Origin: Planctomycetota bacterium | GTDB lineage: Bacteria > Planctomycetota > Brocadiia > JAJRTI01 | Direction of reading: 5' to 3' | DNA: 18,645 nt | NCBI GenBank assembly: GCA_024278415.1 | Contig: JAJRTI010000002.1 | Location: forward strand, 1-18,645 | Shown: positions 6,265 to 13,212 of the stretch, piece after piece | Layout: the number at the start of each line of letters is the position of its first letter | Numbering within the stretch: the first letter of the stretch is position 1 | Notes under the pieces: generated by a model | Told to the model about the DNA's origin: nothing | What the model saw: only the letters and a program-made list of their open reading frames with translations | Databases searched by the model: none | Position numbers and translations under genes: made by a program

Positions 6265-8439
6265 ATGACAGACTCGCCGACCTTGCCGCAACTCGCCCGT
6301 TCAGAGAACTACGACGCGCTGGAAGAGCAGTGGCTTGAGGCATGCGAGTCGCCGGGCGAGGATCTCGCCCCATTCGTGGAGACCGTCCAAGCGCTGCAAG
6401 CTAAGGGCGAGAGCAAGCGGATCGGCATGCTGCTGTCACTCCTGCTGCCCAACCTTGGGGACAAGGGCGACCCGCAAGCCAGGCTCGCGCTGCTCGAAGC
6501 CGCGGCCGCGGCCGAGCCTGAGGACGTGGGGCACAGACGCCAACTCATGGAGGCCATCGAAGCTGCTTACGCGGACTGCGAAGGGATTCGCGCGTTCATC
6601 CGCGCGGCGGACGTGGAGAACGCCGCCGACCCGGCAGGGGCCATGGCGCTCATGCGCAAGATGATGGACTTCCGCGTCGGCCGCCACGTGTACCACGGCG
6701 CGGGCTGGGGTGCGGGCGTGGTGAAACGCATCAGCGCCGCCACGGGCCGCATCACTATCGACTTCGAGCACAACAAAGGCCACAGCATGACCCTGGCCGG
6801 CGCGCCGGAGCTGCTGGACGTGCTGGACGACGACGACTTCCGAGCGATGTGCTTCGACCGGCTCGACGAGGTCAAGCGCATGGCCGCAGAGGACGCGCCG
6901 GCGCTGTTCCAGTCGCTCCTCAAGGCCCGCGGCGGCAAGGCGACAACCAAGCAAGTCAAGATCGACTTGCAGGGCCGCGTCCTGTCCAAAGAGGAGTGGT
7001 CGAAATGGTGGCCCAGAGCCAAGAAGGCGCTCCGCCACGCTCCGCTCATCGCCATGACCGGCGGCACGAACCCGGATTTCGTGCTGCGGGAAGAGGCCAT
7101 CACGCCGCAGCAGGAAATCGCCGACCGGTTCAGAGCTGCGCAGCAGCCGGCCATGAAGCTCGCGATCGCGAAGGACGCGCTCGCCCACCCCGGCATTTTC
7201 AAAGGCGCGGAGGCGTTGCTGGAAGAAATCGCTTCCGCATTGCTCACCACCGGCGCCAAGTGGCAGACGGATTCGCCCTCGCGCTGGCTGGAGGCGCTCC
7301 TGGTCGTGGCCAAGCTTCGCCGACTTGCCGGCCATGCGGACATGCCGCCAGGCATGGACCCCAAGGAGATGATCGCGTCGGCCGACAACCCGGCGGAGCT
7401 GCTGATGGGCATGACCGAAGACGACCTGCGCCGGGACGCGCTCGACCTCGTGCGTGTCATTTGGCCCGACCACTGGCCCCAGGTGTGGGCCTGGATGCTC
7501 ACGACGCCATCGCCGGCGACCTGCGACTACGTGGTACGTGAACTCGACGATTCCGTCCAGACCGATGCGCTCCTGGTTGGCGTGTCCGCCATCCTCCAAT
7601 CGCCGGCATCCTACCCCGACTCCATGATCTGGCTGTGGAAGCGCGTCATGGGGGACAAACTGCCGATCCATTTCGATGTCGACGCCAAGATCGGGCTGTT
7701 CGAAAAAATGCTCCGCTTGGTCGATGCCCTGCTCGAAGCCGGAGACAAGCCCGCCCTCGCCAAGGCTCGAAACTGCCTCGCAGCGAACAACTTCGACCCC
7801 ATCGAGTCCCTCGCAGAGGCCGTGCCCTCCGGCGAGGGGCGCCGGCTTCACGGCACCGTGTCATTCACCCGCGGCCTGACCGAAGCCGCCAAACGCACGA
7901 TGCTGAGCATTTTCGAGGCCGCTCACCCTGAGGCATTTAGGATCCAACTCAAGCCCTGGGAGGAGGCCGTCACCTACTCCACGGAAGCCGGCTTGGAGAA
8001 GCGCAGGGAAGAGTTGGTGCGCCTGACGACCGTGGAATACTCCAAGATCACCAAGGCCATTGGGGAGGCCGCAGAACGTGGCGATATCAGCGACAACGCA
8101 GAGTTCCAGGCCGCAATCGAGGCGCGTTCACAACTGACGGAGAGGGCAACGGCCATCAAGGCGGAGATCGATACGGCCAAGGCCATCACGCGCTCCATGG
8201 TGCTAAACGATGAGGTGAGCATTGGGTGCAAGATGCACTTGAAGAACCTCAGCGACGGATCGGAACACACCTTTGCACTTCTTGGCCCATGGGACGCAGA
8301 CCCAGATGCGGGAATACTGTCCTACCGCGCACCGTTCAGCCAGGCCTTCCTTGGCAAGCGCGTGGGCGACACGGTCGAGGTCGAGTCGGCAGGAGCGATG
8401 CATCGCTATCAGATTGTGGGGCTGGGCTTCGCGGTGTAG
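6265..8439 (+). CDS. greA: Long GreA-family transcription elongation factor with PVC-type N-terminal extension
   Basis: A 724-residue protein whose last 150 or so residues are a GreA/GreB factor, which rescues backtracked RNA polymerase by stimulating transcript cleavage. The coiled-coil finger has GDISDNAEF at 606-614 (E. coli GreA family pattern GDLxENAEY), keeping two acidic tip residues with Asp in place of Glu. The FKBP-like end contains GILSYRAPFSQAFLGKRVGDTVEV (about 683-706). The 570-residue extension is helical, with a GAGWGAGVVKRI...ITIDFEHNKGH segment and EEWSKWWPRAKKAL. This resembles the roughly 715-residue GreA of Chlamydia and similar proteins of related phyla. The ATG at 6265 is preferred to a GTG at 6205, though no strong Shine-Dalgarno sequence is visible for either. 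Role of the extension is unknown. Confidence 0.88.
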   Translation: MTDSPTLPQLARSENYDALEEQWLEACESPGEDLAPFVETVQALQAKGESKRIGMLLSLLLPNLGDKGDPQARLALLEAAAAAEPEDVGHRRQLMEAIEAAYADCEGIRAFIRAADVENAADPAGAMALMRKMMDFRVGRHVYHGAGWGAGVVKRISAATGRITIDFEHNKGHSMTLAGAPELLDVLDDDDFRAMCFDRLDEVKRMAAEDAPALFQSLLKARGGKATTKQVKIDLQGRVLSKEEWSKWWPRAKKALRHAPLIAMTGGTNPDFVLREEAITPQQEIADRFRAAQQPAMKLAIAKDALAHPGIFKGAEALLEEIASALLTTGAKWQTDSPSRWLEALLVVAKLRRLAGHADMPPGMDPKEMIASADNPAELLMGMTEDDLRRDALDLVRVIWPDHWPQVWAWMLTTPSPATCDYVVRELDDSVQTDALLVGVSAILQSPASYPDSMIWLWKRVMGDKLPIHFDVDAKIGLFEKMLRLVDALLEAGDKPALAKARNCLAANNFDPIESLAEAVPSGEGRRLHGTVSFTRGLTEAAKRTMLSIFEAAHPEAFRIQLKPWEEAVTYSTEAGLEKRREELVRLTTVEYSKITKAIGEAAERGDISDNAEFQAAIEARSQLTERATAIKAEIDTAKAITRSMVLNDEVSIGCKMHLKNLSDGSEHTFALLGPWDADPDAGILSYRAPFSQAFLGKRVGDTVEVESAGAMHRYQIVGLGFAV

Positions 8440-8445
8440 CGAGGG

Positions 8446-8494
8446 GTCATTGGTCATTGGTCATTCGTCATTCGTCATTCGTCATTCGTCATTG
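8446..8494 (+). repeat. Seven-copy tandem repeat of heptamer GTCATTS
   Basis: Seven uninterrupted 7-bp units GTCATT(G/C) with last bases G,G,C,C,C,C,G. It begins six bases after the greA stop. It is not coding in continuity with greA and is too short in unit for a CRISPR. Slippage-prone microsatellite; function unknown. Confidence 0.95.
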
Positions 8495-8548
8495 ACTAAC
8501 GGCCGATCCCCCGCGGGCAATCCGTCAGAGCTTGGGGTAGAATACGGG

Positions 8549-8580
8549 GCGGCGAATCGCCGCGTACGTGCTTATGCACG
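8549..8580. repeat. Two adjacent short hairpins in the helicase upstream region
   Basis: GCGGCG-AAT-CGCCGC (8549-8563) is followed by CGTGC-TTAT-GCACG (8567-8580), directly abutting the first CCGCATGC-type repeat at 8581. A TAGAAT (8538-8543) just upstream could be a -10 element, but no convincing -35 accompanies it. Confidence 0.6.
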
Positions 8581-8605
8581 GTAGCCGCATTCGCCAAAAT
8601 GCGGG
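8581..8605 (-). repeat. CCGCATGC-type hairpin repeat, copy 1 (inverted, diverged)
   Basis: On the minus strand this 25-bp stretch matches the consensus CCCGCATGCTGGCGCAYGCG followed by GCTAC, apart from a diverged centre (CCGCATTTTGGCGAATGCGG). It is inverted relative to the next two copies, giving a REPIN-like arrangement. Confidence 0.75.
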
Positions 8606-8631
8606 CGTTCTGTGAGCGACTCGTCGGATGG

Positions 8632-8656
8632 CCCGCATCCTGGCGCACGCGGCTAC
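8632..8656 (+). repeat. CCGCATGC-type hairpin repeat, copy 2
   Basis: Plus-strand copy with CCGCATCC-TGGC-GCACGCGG then CTAC; two positions differ from the copy at 8667-8691, located 10 bp further on. Confidence 0.85.
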
Positions 8657-8666
8657 GCATCCCAAC

Positions 8667-8691
8667 CCCGCATGCTGGCGCATGCGGCTAC
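8667..8691 (+). repeat. CCGCATGC-type hairpin repeat, copy 3 (best palindrome)
   Basis: CCGCATGC-TGGC-GCATGCGG: perfect 8-bp arms with a four-base loop, followed by CTAC. It ends 18 bases before the helicase ATG at 8710, so in RNA the hairpin would lie next to the ribosome-binding region, and no good Shine-Dalgarno sequence is left between. Confidence 0.9.
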
Positions 8692-8709
8692 CCCCAGGCG
8701 CTTCCCGCG

Positions 8710-11040
8710 ATGAACTTCCGCCAGTTCCTCGAAGACCTCCAGCGGTCGCCCCGATACGAGGGGCAAATCGTGCGCATCGAGACGCGCGAGCGCCGGCCGG
8801 CGCGCTACGGGGAGCTGTCGCGGCCGCTTGCCGAGCCCATTGCTGCGGCGCTTGCCAAGGAAGGCATCGAGCATCTCTACTGCCACCAAGCCCAGGCCAT
8901 CAACGCGATCCGAGGCGGCCGGGACGTGGCCATCGCTACGAGCACCGCGAGCGGCAAAACCCTCTGCTACAACGCCCCCATCCTCGAAGCGCTTCTGCAT
9001 GACCCTGCCGCGGCCGCGCTCTACGTGTTCCCGGCCAAGGCGCTGGCCCAGGACCAACTCCGCACGCTCGCCAATCTGGCGGGAAGCATGGGCGAGCAGG
9101 CCGGGGCGATCCGGCCCGGCACGTACGACGGCGACACGCCGCAGCACCACCGGCGCAAGGTGCGGTCGAGCTGCAATGTCGTCCTCACCAACCCGGACAT
9201 GCTGCACGTAGCCGTGCTGCCGCACCATGCGAGATGGGCGCGCATCTTCACGTCGCTGCGGTACGTCGTGTTCGACGAAATCCACACGTACCGCGGCATC
9301 TTCGGCTCACACGTGGCGAACGTGATCCGCCGGCTCCAGCGTGTGTGCGCGCACTACGGCTCGTCGCCGCAGTTCATCTGCTGCTCCGCGACGATCGCCA
9401 ACCCGGCCGAACTCGCGCAGCGGCTCATCGGCCGCGACGTGGAGGTGATCGACGACGATGGCGCGCCGGCCGGCGCGCGGCACTTCGTGCTCTGGAACCC
9501 GCCAGTAGTCGACGAGGCGCTCGGCGTGCGGCGCAGCGCCAACGTCGAGGCGCAACGGCTTATGGTGTCGCTTGTCAGCAAGTCCGTGCAGACCATCGTC
9601 TTCACCAAAGCCCGCATCGTGGCCGAACTGATCTACCGCTACGTGCGCGATGCGCTCGAAGCCGAGGGGGCCAAGGGCCTGGCCCAGCGCGTCCGGGCAT
9701 ACCGAGGCGGGTACCTCCCTGAGGAGCGCCGCAAGATCGAGAAGGCGCTGTTCTCCGGCAAGCTGCTGGGCATCACCAGCACCAACGCGCTCGAGCTGGG
9801 CATCGACGTGGGCACGCTCGACGCTTGCATCATCGTGGGCTACCCCGGCGCCATCGCCAGCACGCTCCAACAAGCCGGCCGCGCCGGCCGCAAGAGCGAC
9901 GAGAGCCTCGTTGTGCTCATCGCGTACAACGACCCCATCGACCAGTACCTCATGCGCCACGCGGAGTATCTGTTCCAGCAGTCGCCCGAGAACGCCATCG
10001 TCGATCCGGAGAACCCGTACATCCTCTACAGCCACGTGGGCTGCGCCGCGTATGAGTTGCCGTTGTGCGCGCAAGACGCGCGGCACTTCGGCGACATGAC
10101 GCAACCTGTCGCGGAGCTGCTCGCCGACGCGGGGCAGGTCAAGGAGATCGATGGCAAGTGGTACTGGTCGTCCACCGACTACCCCGCGCAGCAGACCGGC
10201 CTGCGCATGGTTTCGCAAGACCCCTTCACGATCATCGACAAGAGCCGCGGGCGCAACGAGGCGCTGGGCCAGGTGGACAGCATCAGCGCGCCGGAGTTGG
10301 TCTACCCGGAGGCCGTCTACCTCCACGCAGGCGAGGCGTACCTCGTGCGCGAGTTGGACTGGGAAGGCAAAGTCGCCTACGTCGAGCCGGCCGACGTGGA
10401 CTACTACACGCAGCCCATGCTCTGGAACGACACGCTCGTGGATGACGAGATCGAGTCCAAGGAGTTCTCGGGCGCGAACGTGCGGCTCGTGGACGCGACC
10501 GTGGCGTGGCAGACCGTGGCCATGACCAAGCGCAAGTTCTACACGAGCGAGAACATCGGCGCGACCCAACTCGATCTGCCCAAGCAAGAGATCAAGACCG
10601 TTGCTATCGGCATCACACCGCCCAAGTCGGCCATCAGCAAGGTGCACGAAGCGCAGCTCAAACCGATCGAGGGACTCGTGGGCGTGCGCAACTTGCTCAG
10701 CGTTATGCTGCCCGTGCTCGCCATGTGCGACAACCGCGACGTGAGCGGAAGCGTGGACAGCAGGAACACGGACGCGCCCACGGTCTTCATGTACGACCGC
10801 TACCCCGGCGGCCTCGGTTTCTGCGAGAAGGGCTACGAGTTGATTGGCGAACTGCTGGCCATGTGCCTGCGCCTCGTCGACGAGTGCCCTTGTGAGGATG
10901 GCTGTCCATCGTGCGTCGCGCTTGTGAACCTGCGCCCGCCCATCCACGGCGACCCGGCCGTGTTCGGTGGCTGGACTATCCCCAGCAAACGGGCCGCCCA
11001 GATCATCCTGCGCGAGATCGTGGGCAAGGCCAGCCGCTAG
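8710..11040 (+). CDS. YprA/MrfA-like DEAD/DEAH-box helicase with C-terminal cysteine cluster (DUF1998/MZB type)
   Basis: A 776-residue superfamily 2 ATP-dependent helicase. Walker A is ATSTASGKT (76-84), Walker B VVFDEIH (186-192), motif III SATI (227-230), and the second RecA domain has TNALELGIDVG and QQAGRAGRK. The C-terminal region ends in C-P-C-E-D-G-C-P-S-C (726-735), the presumed metal-binding cysteines of the YprA/MrfA/Hrq1 family. B. subtilis MrfA (about 750 residues) acts in repair of mitomycin damage with the nuclease MrfB. No mrfB-like gene is adjacent here, so a DNA-repair role is inference from family. The ATG at 8710 is chosen because homology begins there; a longer in-frame ORF from 8599 would only translate the hairpin repeats. 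Flanked on both sides by CCGCATGC-type repeats. Confidence 0.93.
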   Translation: MNFRQFLEDLQRSPRYEGQIVRIETRERRPARYGELSRPLAEPIAAALAKEGIEHLYCHQAQAINAIRGGRDVAIATSTASGKTLCYNAPILEALLHDPAAAALYVFPAKALAQDQLRTLANLAGSMGEQAGAIRPGTYDGDTPQHHRRKVRSSCNVVLTNPDMLHVAVLPHHARWARIFTSLRYVVFDEIHTYRGIFGSHVANVIRRLQRVCAHYGSSPQFICCSATIANPAELAQRLIGRDVEVIDDDGAPAGARHFVLWNPPVVDEALGVRRSANVEAQRLMVSLVSKSVQTIVFTKARIVAELIYRYVRDALEAEGAKGLAQRVRAYRGGYLPEERRKIEKALFSGKLLGITSTNALELGIDVGTLDACIIVGYPGAIASTLQQAGRAGRKSDESLVVLIAYNDPIDQYLMRHAEYLFQQSPENAIVDPENPYILYSHVGCAAYELPLCAQDARHFGDMTQPVAELLADAGQVKEIDGKWYWSSTDYPAQQTGLRMVSQDPFTIIDKSRGRNEALGQVDSISAPELVYPEAVYLHAGEAYLVRELDWEGKVAYVEPADVDYYTQPMLWNDTLVDDEIESKEFSGANVRLVDATVAWQTVAMTKRKFYTSENIGATQLDLPKQEIKTVAIGITPPKSAISKVHEAQLKPIEGLVGVRNLLSVMLPVLAMCDNRDVSGSVDSRNTDAPTVFMYDRYPGGLGFCEKGYELIGELLAMCLRLVDECPCEDGCPSCVALVNLRPPIHGDPAVFGGWTIPSKRAAQIILREIVGKASR

Positions 11041-11088
11041 CGCAGCTTTCGGCCGCAACCGGTCGCAGCCGCAGCCCCTAAGCTGCGG
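11041..11088 (+). terminator. Hairpin(s) immediately after the helicase stop, possible terminator
   Basis: CGCAGCTT (11041-11048) pairs perfectly with AAGCTGCG (11080-11087), enclosing further short GC-rich pairings. An alternative hairpin is CCGCAGC (11069-11075) with GCTGCGG (11082-11088). The position directly after the stop codon suggests a transcript end, but no U-tract follows, so Rho-independent termination is doubtful. Confidence 0.4.
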
Positions 11089-11121
11089 GACGAACCCACG
11101 AAGACTGCAAATCCGACCGAT

Positions 11122-11146
11122 CCCGCATGCTGGCGCACGCGGCTGC
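11122..11146 (+). repeat. CCGCATGC-type hairpin repeat, copy 4
   Basis: CCGCATGC-TGGC-GCACGCGG then CTGC; same 25-bp family as 8667-8691 with two changes. It lies in the 218-bp gap between the helicase and the response regulator, about 110 bp upstream of the latter. Confidence 0.88.
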
Positions 11147-11258
11147 CGGCAGCCTCGCATCGCCTCTTCCCTGTGGCAAATCCGCCGCGCACTCGTTATC
11201 ATGTCGGGGCTTTCGCACTGCGCTCACTCGCCCGCGTCCCACACTGAAAACCGACCGA

Positions 11259-12284
11259 ATGTCACAGACGGAACGAATCCTTGTTGTTGACGACGAACGC
11301 CAGGTCGCGGCTGTGCTGACCGAGACCCTCCGCAAAGGCGGCTACGAGGCCGAGGCCGCGTGCAGCGGCCAGGCCGCACTCGCCAAGCTCGGGGAGAGCC
11401 CCTTCGCGGCTCTGCTGCTCGATGTGATCATGCCAGGCATGGACGGCCTGCAACTTCTGGCGGAAGTCGCCAAGCGCCACCCCAACGTGGTCGTCGTCAT
11501 GACGACGGCCGTCCGCTCGCCTGACACCATCGTCCAAGCCATGAAACTCGGCGCGGTCGACTACATCATCAAACCGTTCGAGAGGGACAAGGTTCTCCTG
11601 AGCGTGTCGGCAGCCTTGGAGAAACGGCGCGCCAAGCTGGAGCTTCAGGGCCACCAGCGCCTCCTGGTCGAGCACGTCAAGCGCGGCTCCCATTCCCTCA
11701 AGCAGAAAACCCGAGAGATCGAGAGCCTTCTACTCGGCGTCATTGAATCGCTGGCGTACACGATCGAAGCCAAGGACAAGTGGACCGAAGGCCACTCGCG
11801 CAAGGTGGCGCGGCACGCGGTCATGATCGCCAATGAGTTGGGATGGGACGCGCGAGCCCGCTGGGAGGTCGAACACGCCGGCGTCCTCCACGACATTGGG
11901 AAACTGGCTGTGCGAGAGAGCGTGCTGAACAAGCCGGGGCCACTCACGTATGAAGAATACGTGCACGTCAGGCAGCACCCCATCACCGCGGAGCGCATCC
12001 TCCATCCCATCGAGCAATTCGCGTCGCTCATCCCCTCGGTCCGGCACCACCATGAGTGGTTCGACGGCAAGGGCTACCCCGACGGCCTCGCCGGCGACGC
12101 GATCCCCGAAGCGGCCCGGGTCATCGCTGTCGCCGACGCGTACGACGCCATGACCACCGGGCGCTACTACCGCGACCCGATCCCTACGTGCGAAGCGATC
12201 GAGGAATTGCAGCGCATGGCCGGCCAGCAGTTCGACCCGAAGGTGGTCGACGCGTTCACCGCCGCGCTCCAACCGCGGCCCTAG
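11259..12284 (+). CDS. Response regulator with HD-GYP output domain (putative cyclic-di-GMP phosphodiesterase)
   Basis: A 341-residue two-component regulator. The receiver domain occupies residues 5-120: acidic pair Asp11/Asp12, phosphoacceptor Asp55 (LLLDVIMPGMDG), Thr82 and Lys105 (IIKPFE). A charged helical linker (about 120-160) leads to the HD-GYP domain: GHSRKV (178-183), HDIGK (211-215), and HHHEWFDGKGYPDGL (263-277), then ARVIAVADAYDAMT. HD-GYP domains hydrolyse cyclic di-GMP, and the metal and GYP residues look intact, so activity is likely. No sensor kinase is nearby. The ATG at 11259 is where the receiver fold begins; there is no strong Shine-Dalgarno sequence. The 3' end overlaps the convergent nucleosidase-like gene by 29 bp. 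Confidence 0.93.
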   Translation: MSQTERILVVDDERQVAAVLTETLRKGGYEAEAACSGQAALAKLGESPFAALLLDVIMPGMDGLQLLAEVAKRHPNVVVVMTTAVRSPDTIVQAMKLGAVDYIIKPFERDKVLLSVSAALEKRRAKLELQGHQRLLVEHVKRGSHSLKQKTREIESLLLGVIESLAYTIEAKDKWTEGHSRKVARHAVMIANELGWDARARWEVEHAGVLHDIGKLAVRESVLNKPGPLTYEEYVHVRQHPITAERILHPIEQFASLIPSVRHHHEWFDGKGYPDGLAGDAIPEAARVIAVADAYDAMTTGRYYRDPIPTCEAIEELQRMAGQQFDPKVVDAFTAALQPRP

Positions 12285-13023
12285 CAGGTGTAGCAGCCCA
12301 CCCCCGCAACACCGCATCGACCGCGGCCGCAAGCCGCCGCGAGCACAGGGCGCCTTGCCGGTGCAGCCGAATCGCATGAGCCGCCTCCCGGGGGTGGCGT
12401 GTCAAGTGGAGCGCAAGCCGCAAGAGAGGGCCAACCCCGCACTGAGACAGCACGCACTTCCCCCCCACGTGCAGCACTTGACCCACCGTGTCGGACACCG
12501 CCCGCACCGCGACGCACGGCACGCCGGCCCGGTTTGCCGCGCCAATGACTTGCGCGGTCTCCATCTCCACCGCCACCGCGCCCCACTGCTCGTGCGCGGC
12601 CGCCTTGCTCTCTGGCGTCGCCAGCGGCTTGTCCACGGTCAGCAGCCAGCCGCGCTCGTGTGGGATCTCGGCCCCAGCCAGCAACCCCGTCACCCGCTCG
12701 ACATGCGCAGACGCAACGGCCACGCGCTCGCCATTGTGGATGGCCCCCTCGGCCACGACCAACGCACCCGGCTCCAGAGCGTCCGCCAGCCCGCCCGCGT
12801 ACCCCACCGACACGATCAACTGCGGTCGAAGTTGCTCAATGACCGCCTCCGTCGCGGCCTCCGCCTGCTGTGGGCCTACTCCCGTCAGCACCGCGGCTGC
12901 GTCAATGCCGTCGTACATCCCCGACCAGTACGACATGGCCGTCGTCTGGCCGTGGTCCGCGGCCGCCAGTCGGCTGATGACGGGCTTGAGTTCACGCTCG
13001 AGAGCGGCGAGTACGGCGATCAT
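12256..13023 (-). CDS. Nucleoside phosphorylase/nucleosidase-family enzyme (MTA/SAH nucleosidase-like)
   Basis: A 255-residue member of the PNP/UDP phosphorylase superfamily, which cleaves N-glycosidic bonds of nucleosides. Visible family features are the N-terminal ALERELKPV (Glu9 and Glu11, placed like the catalytic Glu of MTA/SAH nucleosidase), GVGPQQAEAA (47-56), VGYAGGLADALEPGALVVAE (72-91), VEMETAQV (151-158) and VRAVSDT with Asp177. The closest look is to MTA/SAH nucleosidases or the hopanoid-associated HpnG phosphorylase. No hopanoid genes are present, so the substrate is left open. An arginine/alanine-rich C-terminal extension follows the conserved domain. The ATG at 13023 begins the first strand directly. 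It overlaps the HD-GYP gene tail to tail and is divergent from the ABC operon. Confidence 0.85.
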   Translation of the reverse strand: MIAVLAALERELKPVISRLAAADHGQTTAMSYWSGMYDGIDAAAVLTGVGPQQAEAATEAVIEQLRPQLIVSVGYAGGLADALEPGALVVAEGAIHNGERVAVASAHVERVTGLLAGAEIPHERGWLLTVDKPLATPESKAAAHEQWGAVAVEMETAQVIGAANRAGVPCVAVRAVSDTVGQVLHVGGKCVLSQCGVGPLLRLALHLTRHPREAAHAIRLHRQGALCSRRLAAAVDAVLRGWAATPARAAVGARR

Positions 13024-13110
13024 TTCGGGATTGCTTGCCTATAGGCCGTTGGCGACAGATGAGCGCAGAACGATATCAGGCGCGTGCTGGAGATTCAACG
13101 TCGCCCCTTG

Positions 13111-13141
13111 CGCACGCGGAACCGCGGCCCAACCGCGTGCG
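13111..13141. repeat. 9-bp inverted repeat in the divergent gap before the ABC operon
   Basis: CGCACGCGG (13111-13119) and CCGCGTGCG (13133-13141) are perfectly complementary around a 13-base centre that itself contains CCGCGG. Located between divergent genes and about 35 bp upstream of the predicted -35 box; could be an operator or just a GC-rich hairpin. Confidence 0.5.
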
Positions 13142-13176
13142 TCCAATGGAATGGCCTCGGCCGCCACAATGTATGC

Positions 13177-13205
13177 TTGACGCCTGACCGTACTCAGAAT
13201 ATCTT
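13177..13205 (+). promoter_or_regulatory. Sigma70-type promoter of the ABC operon, near-leaderless
   Basis: TTGACG (13177-13182), a 17-base spacer and TATCTT (13200-13205). Transcription would start around 13212, essentially at the ATG (13213), implying a leaderless or nearly leaderless mRNA. No Shine-Dalgarno sequence lies before that ATG, which agrees. Confidence 0.42.
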
Positions 13206-13212
13206 GGCAACC

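Noticed and set aside
8446..8494. CRISPR array
   Set aside because: The unit is 7 bp with no spacers.
8599..8709. Upstream start for the helicase
   Set aside because: It would translate the palindromic repeats; family similarity starts at the ATG at 8710.
9307..11202. 631-codon open frame on the minus strand opposite the helicase
   Set aside because: Same antisense effect; the helicase on the plus strand has all its motifs in order.
11197..11202. TATCAT as -10 box for the HD-GYP gene
   Set aside because: The sequence 17 bases upstream (TGGCAA) is a poor -35 match, so the promoter is not supported.
12256..13023. Naming the nucleosidase-like gene hpnG or mtnN
   Set aside because: Motifs fit the superfamily, but no hopanoid or methionine-salvage neighbours are present to choose between them.
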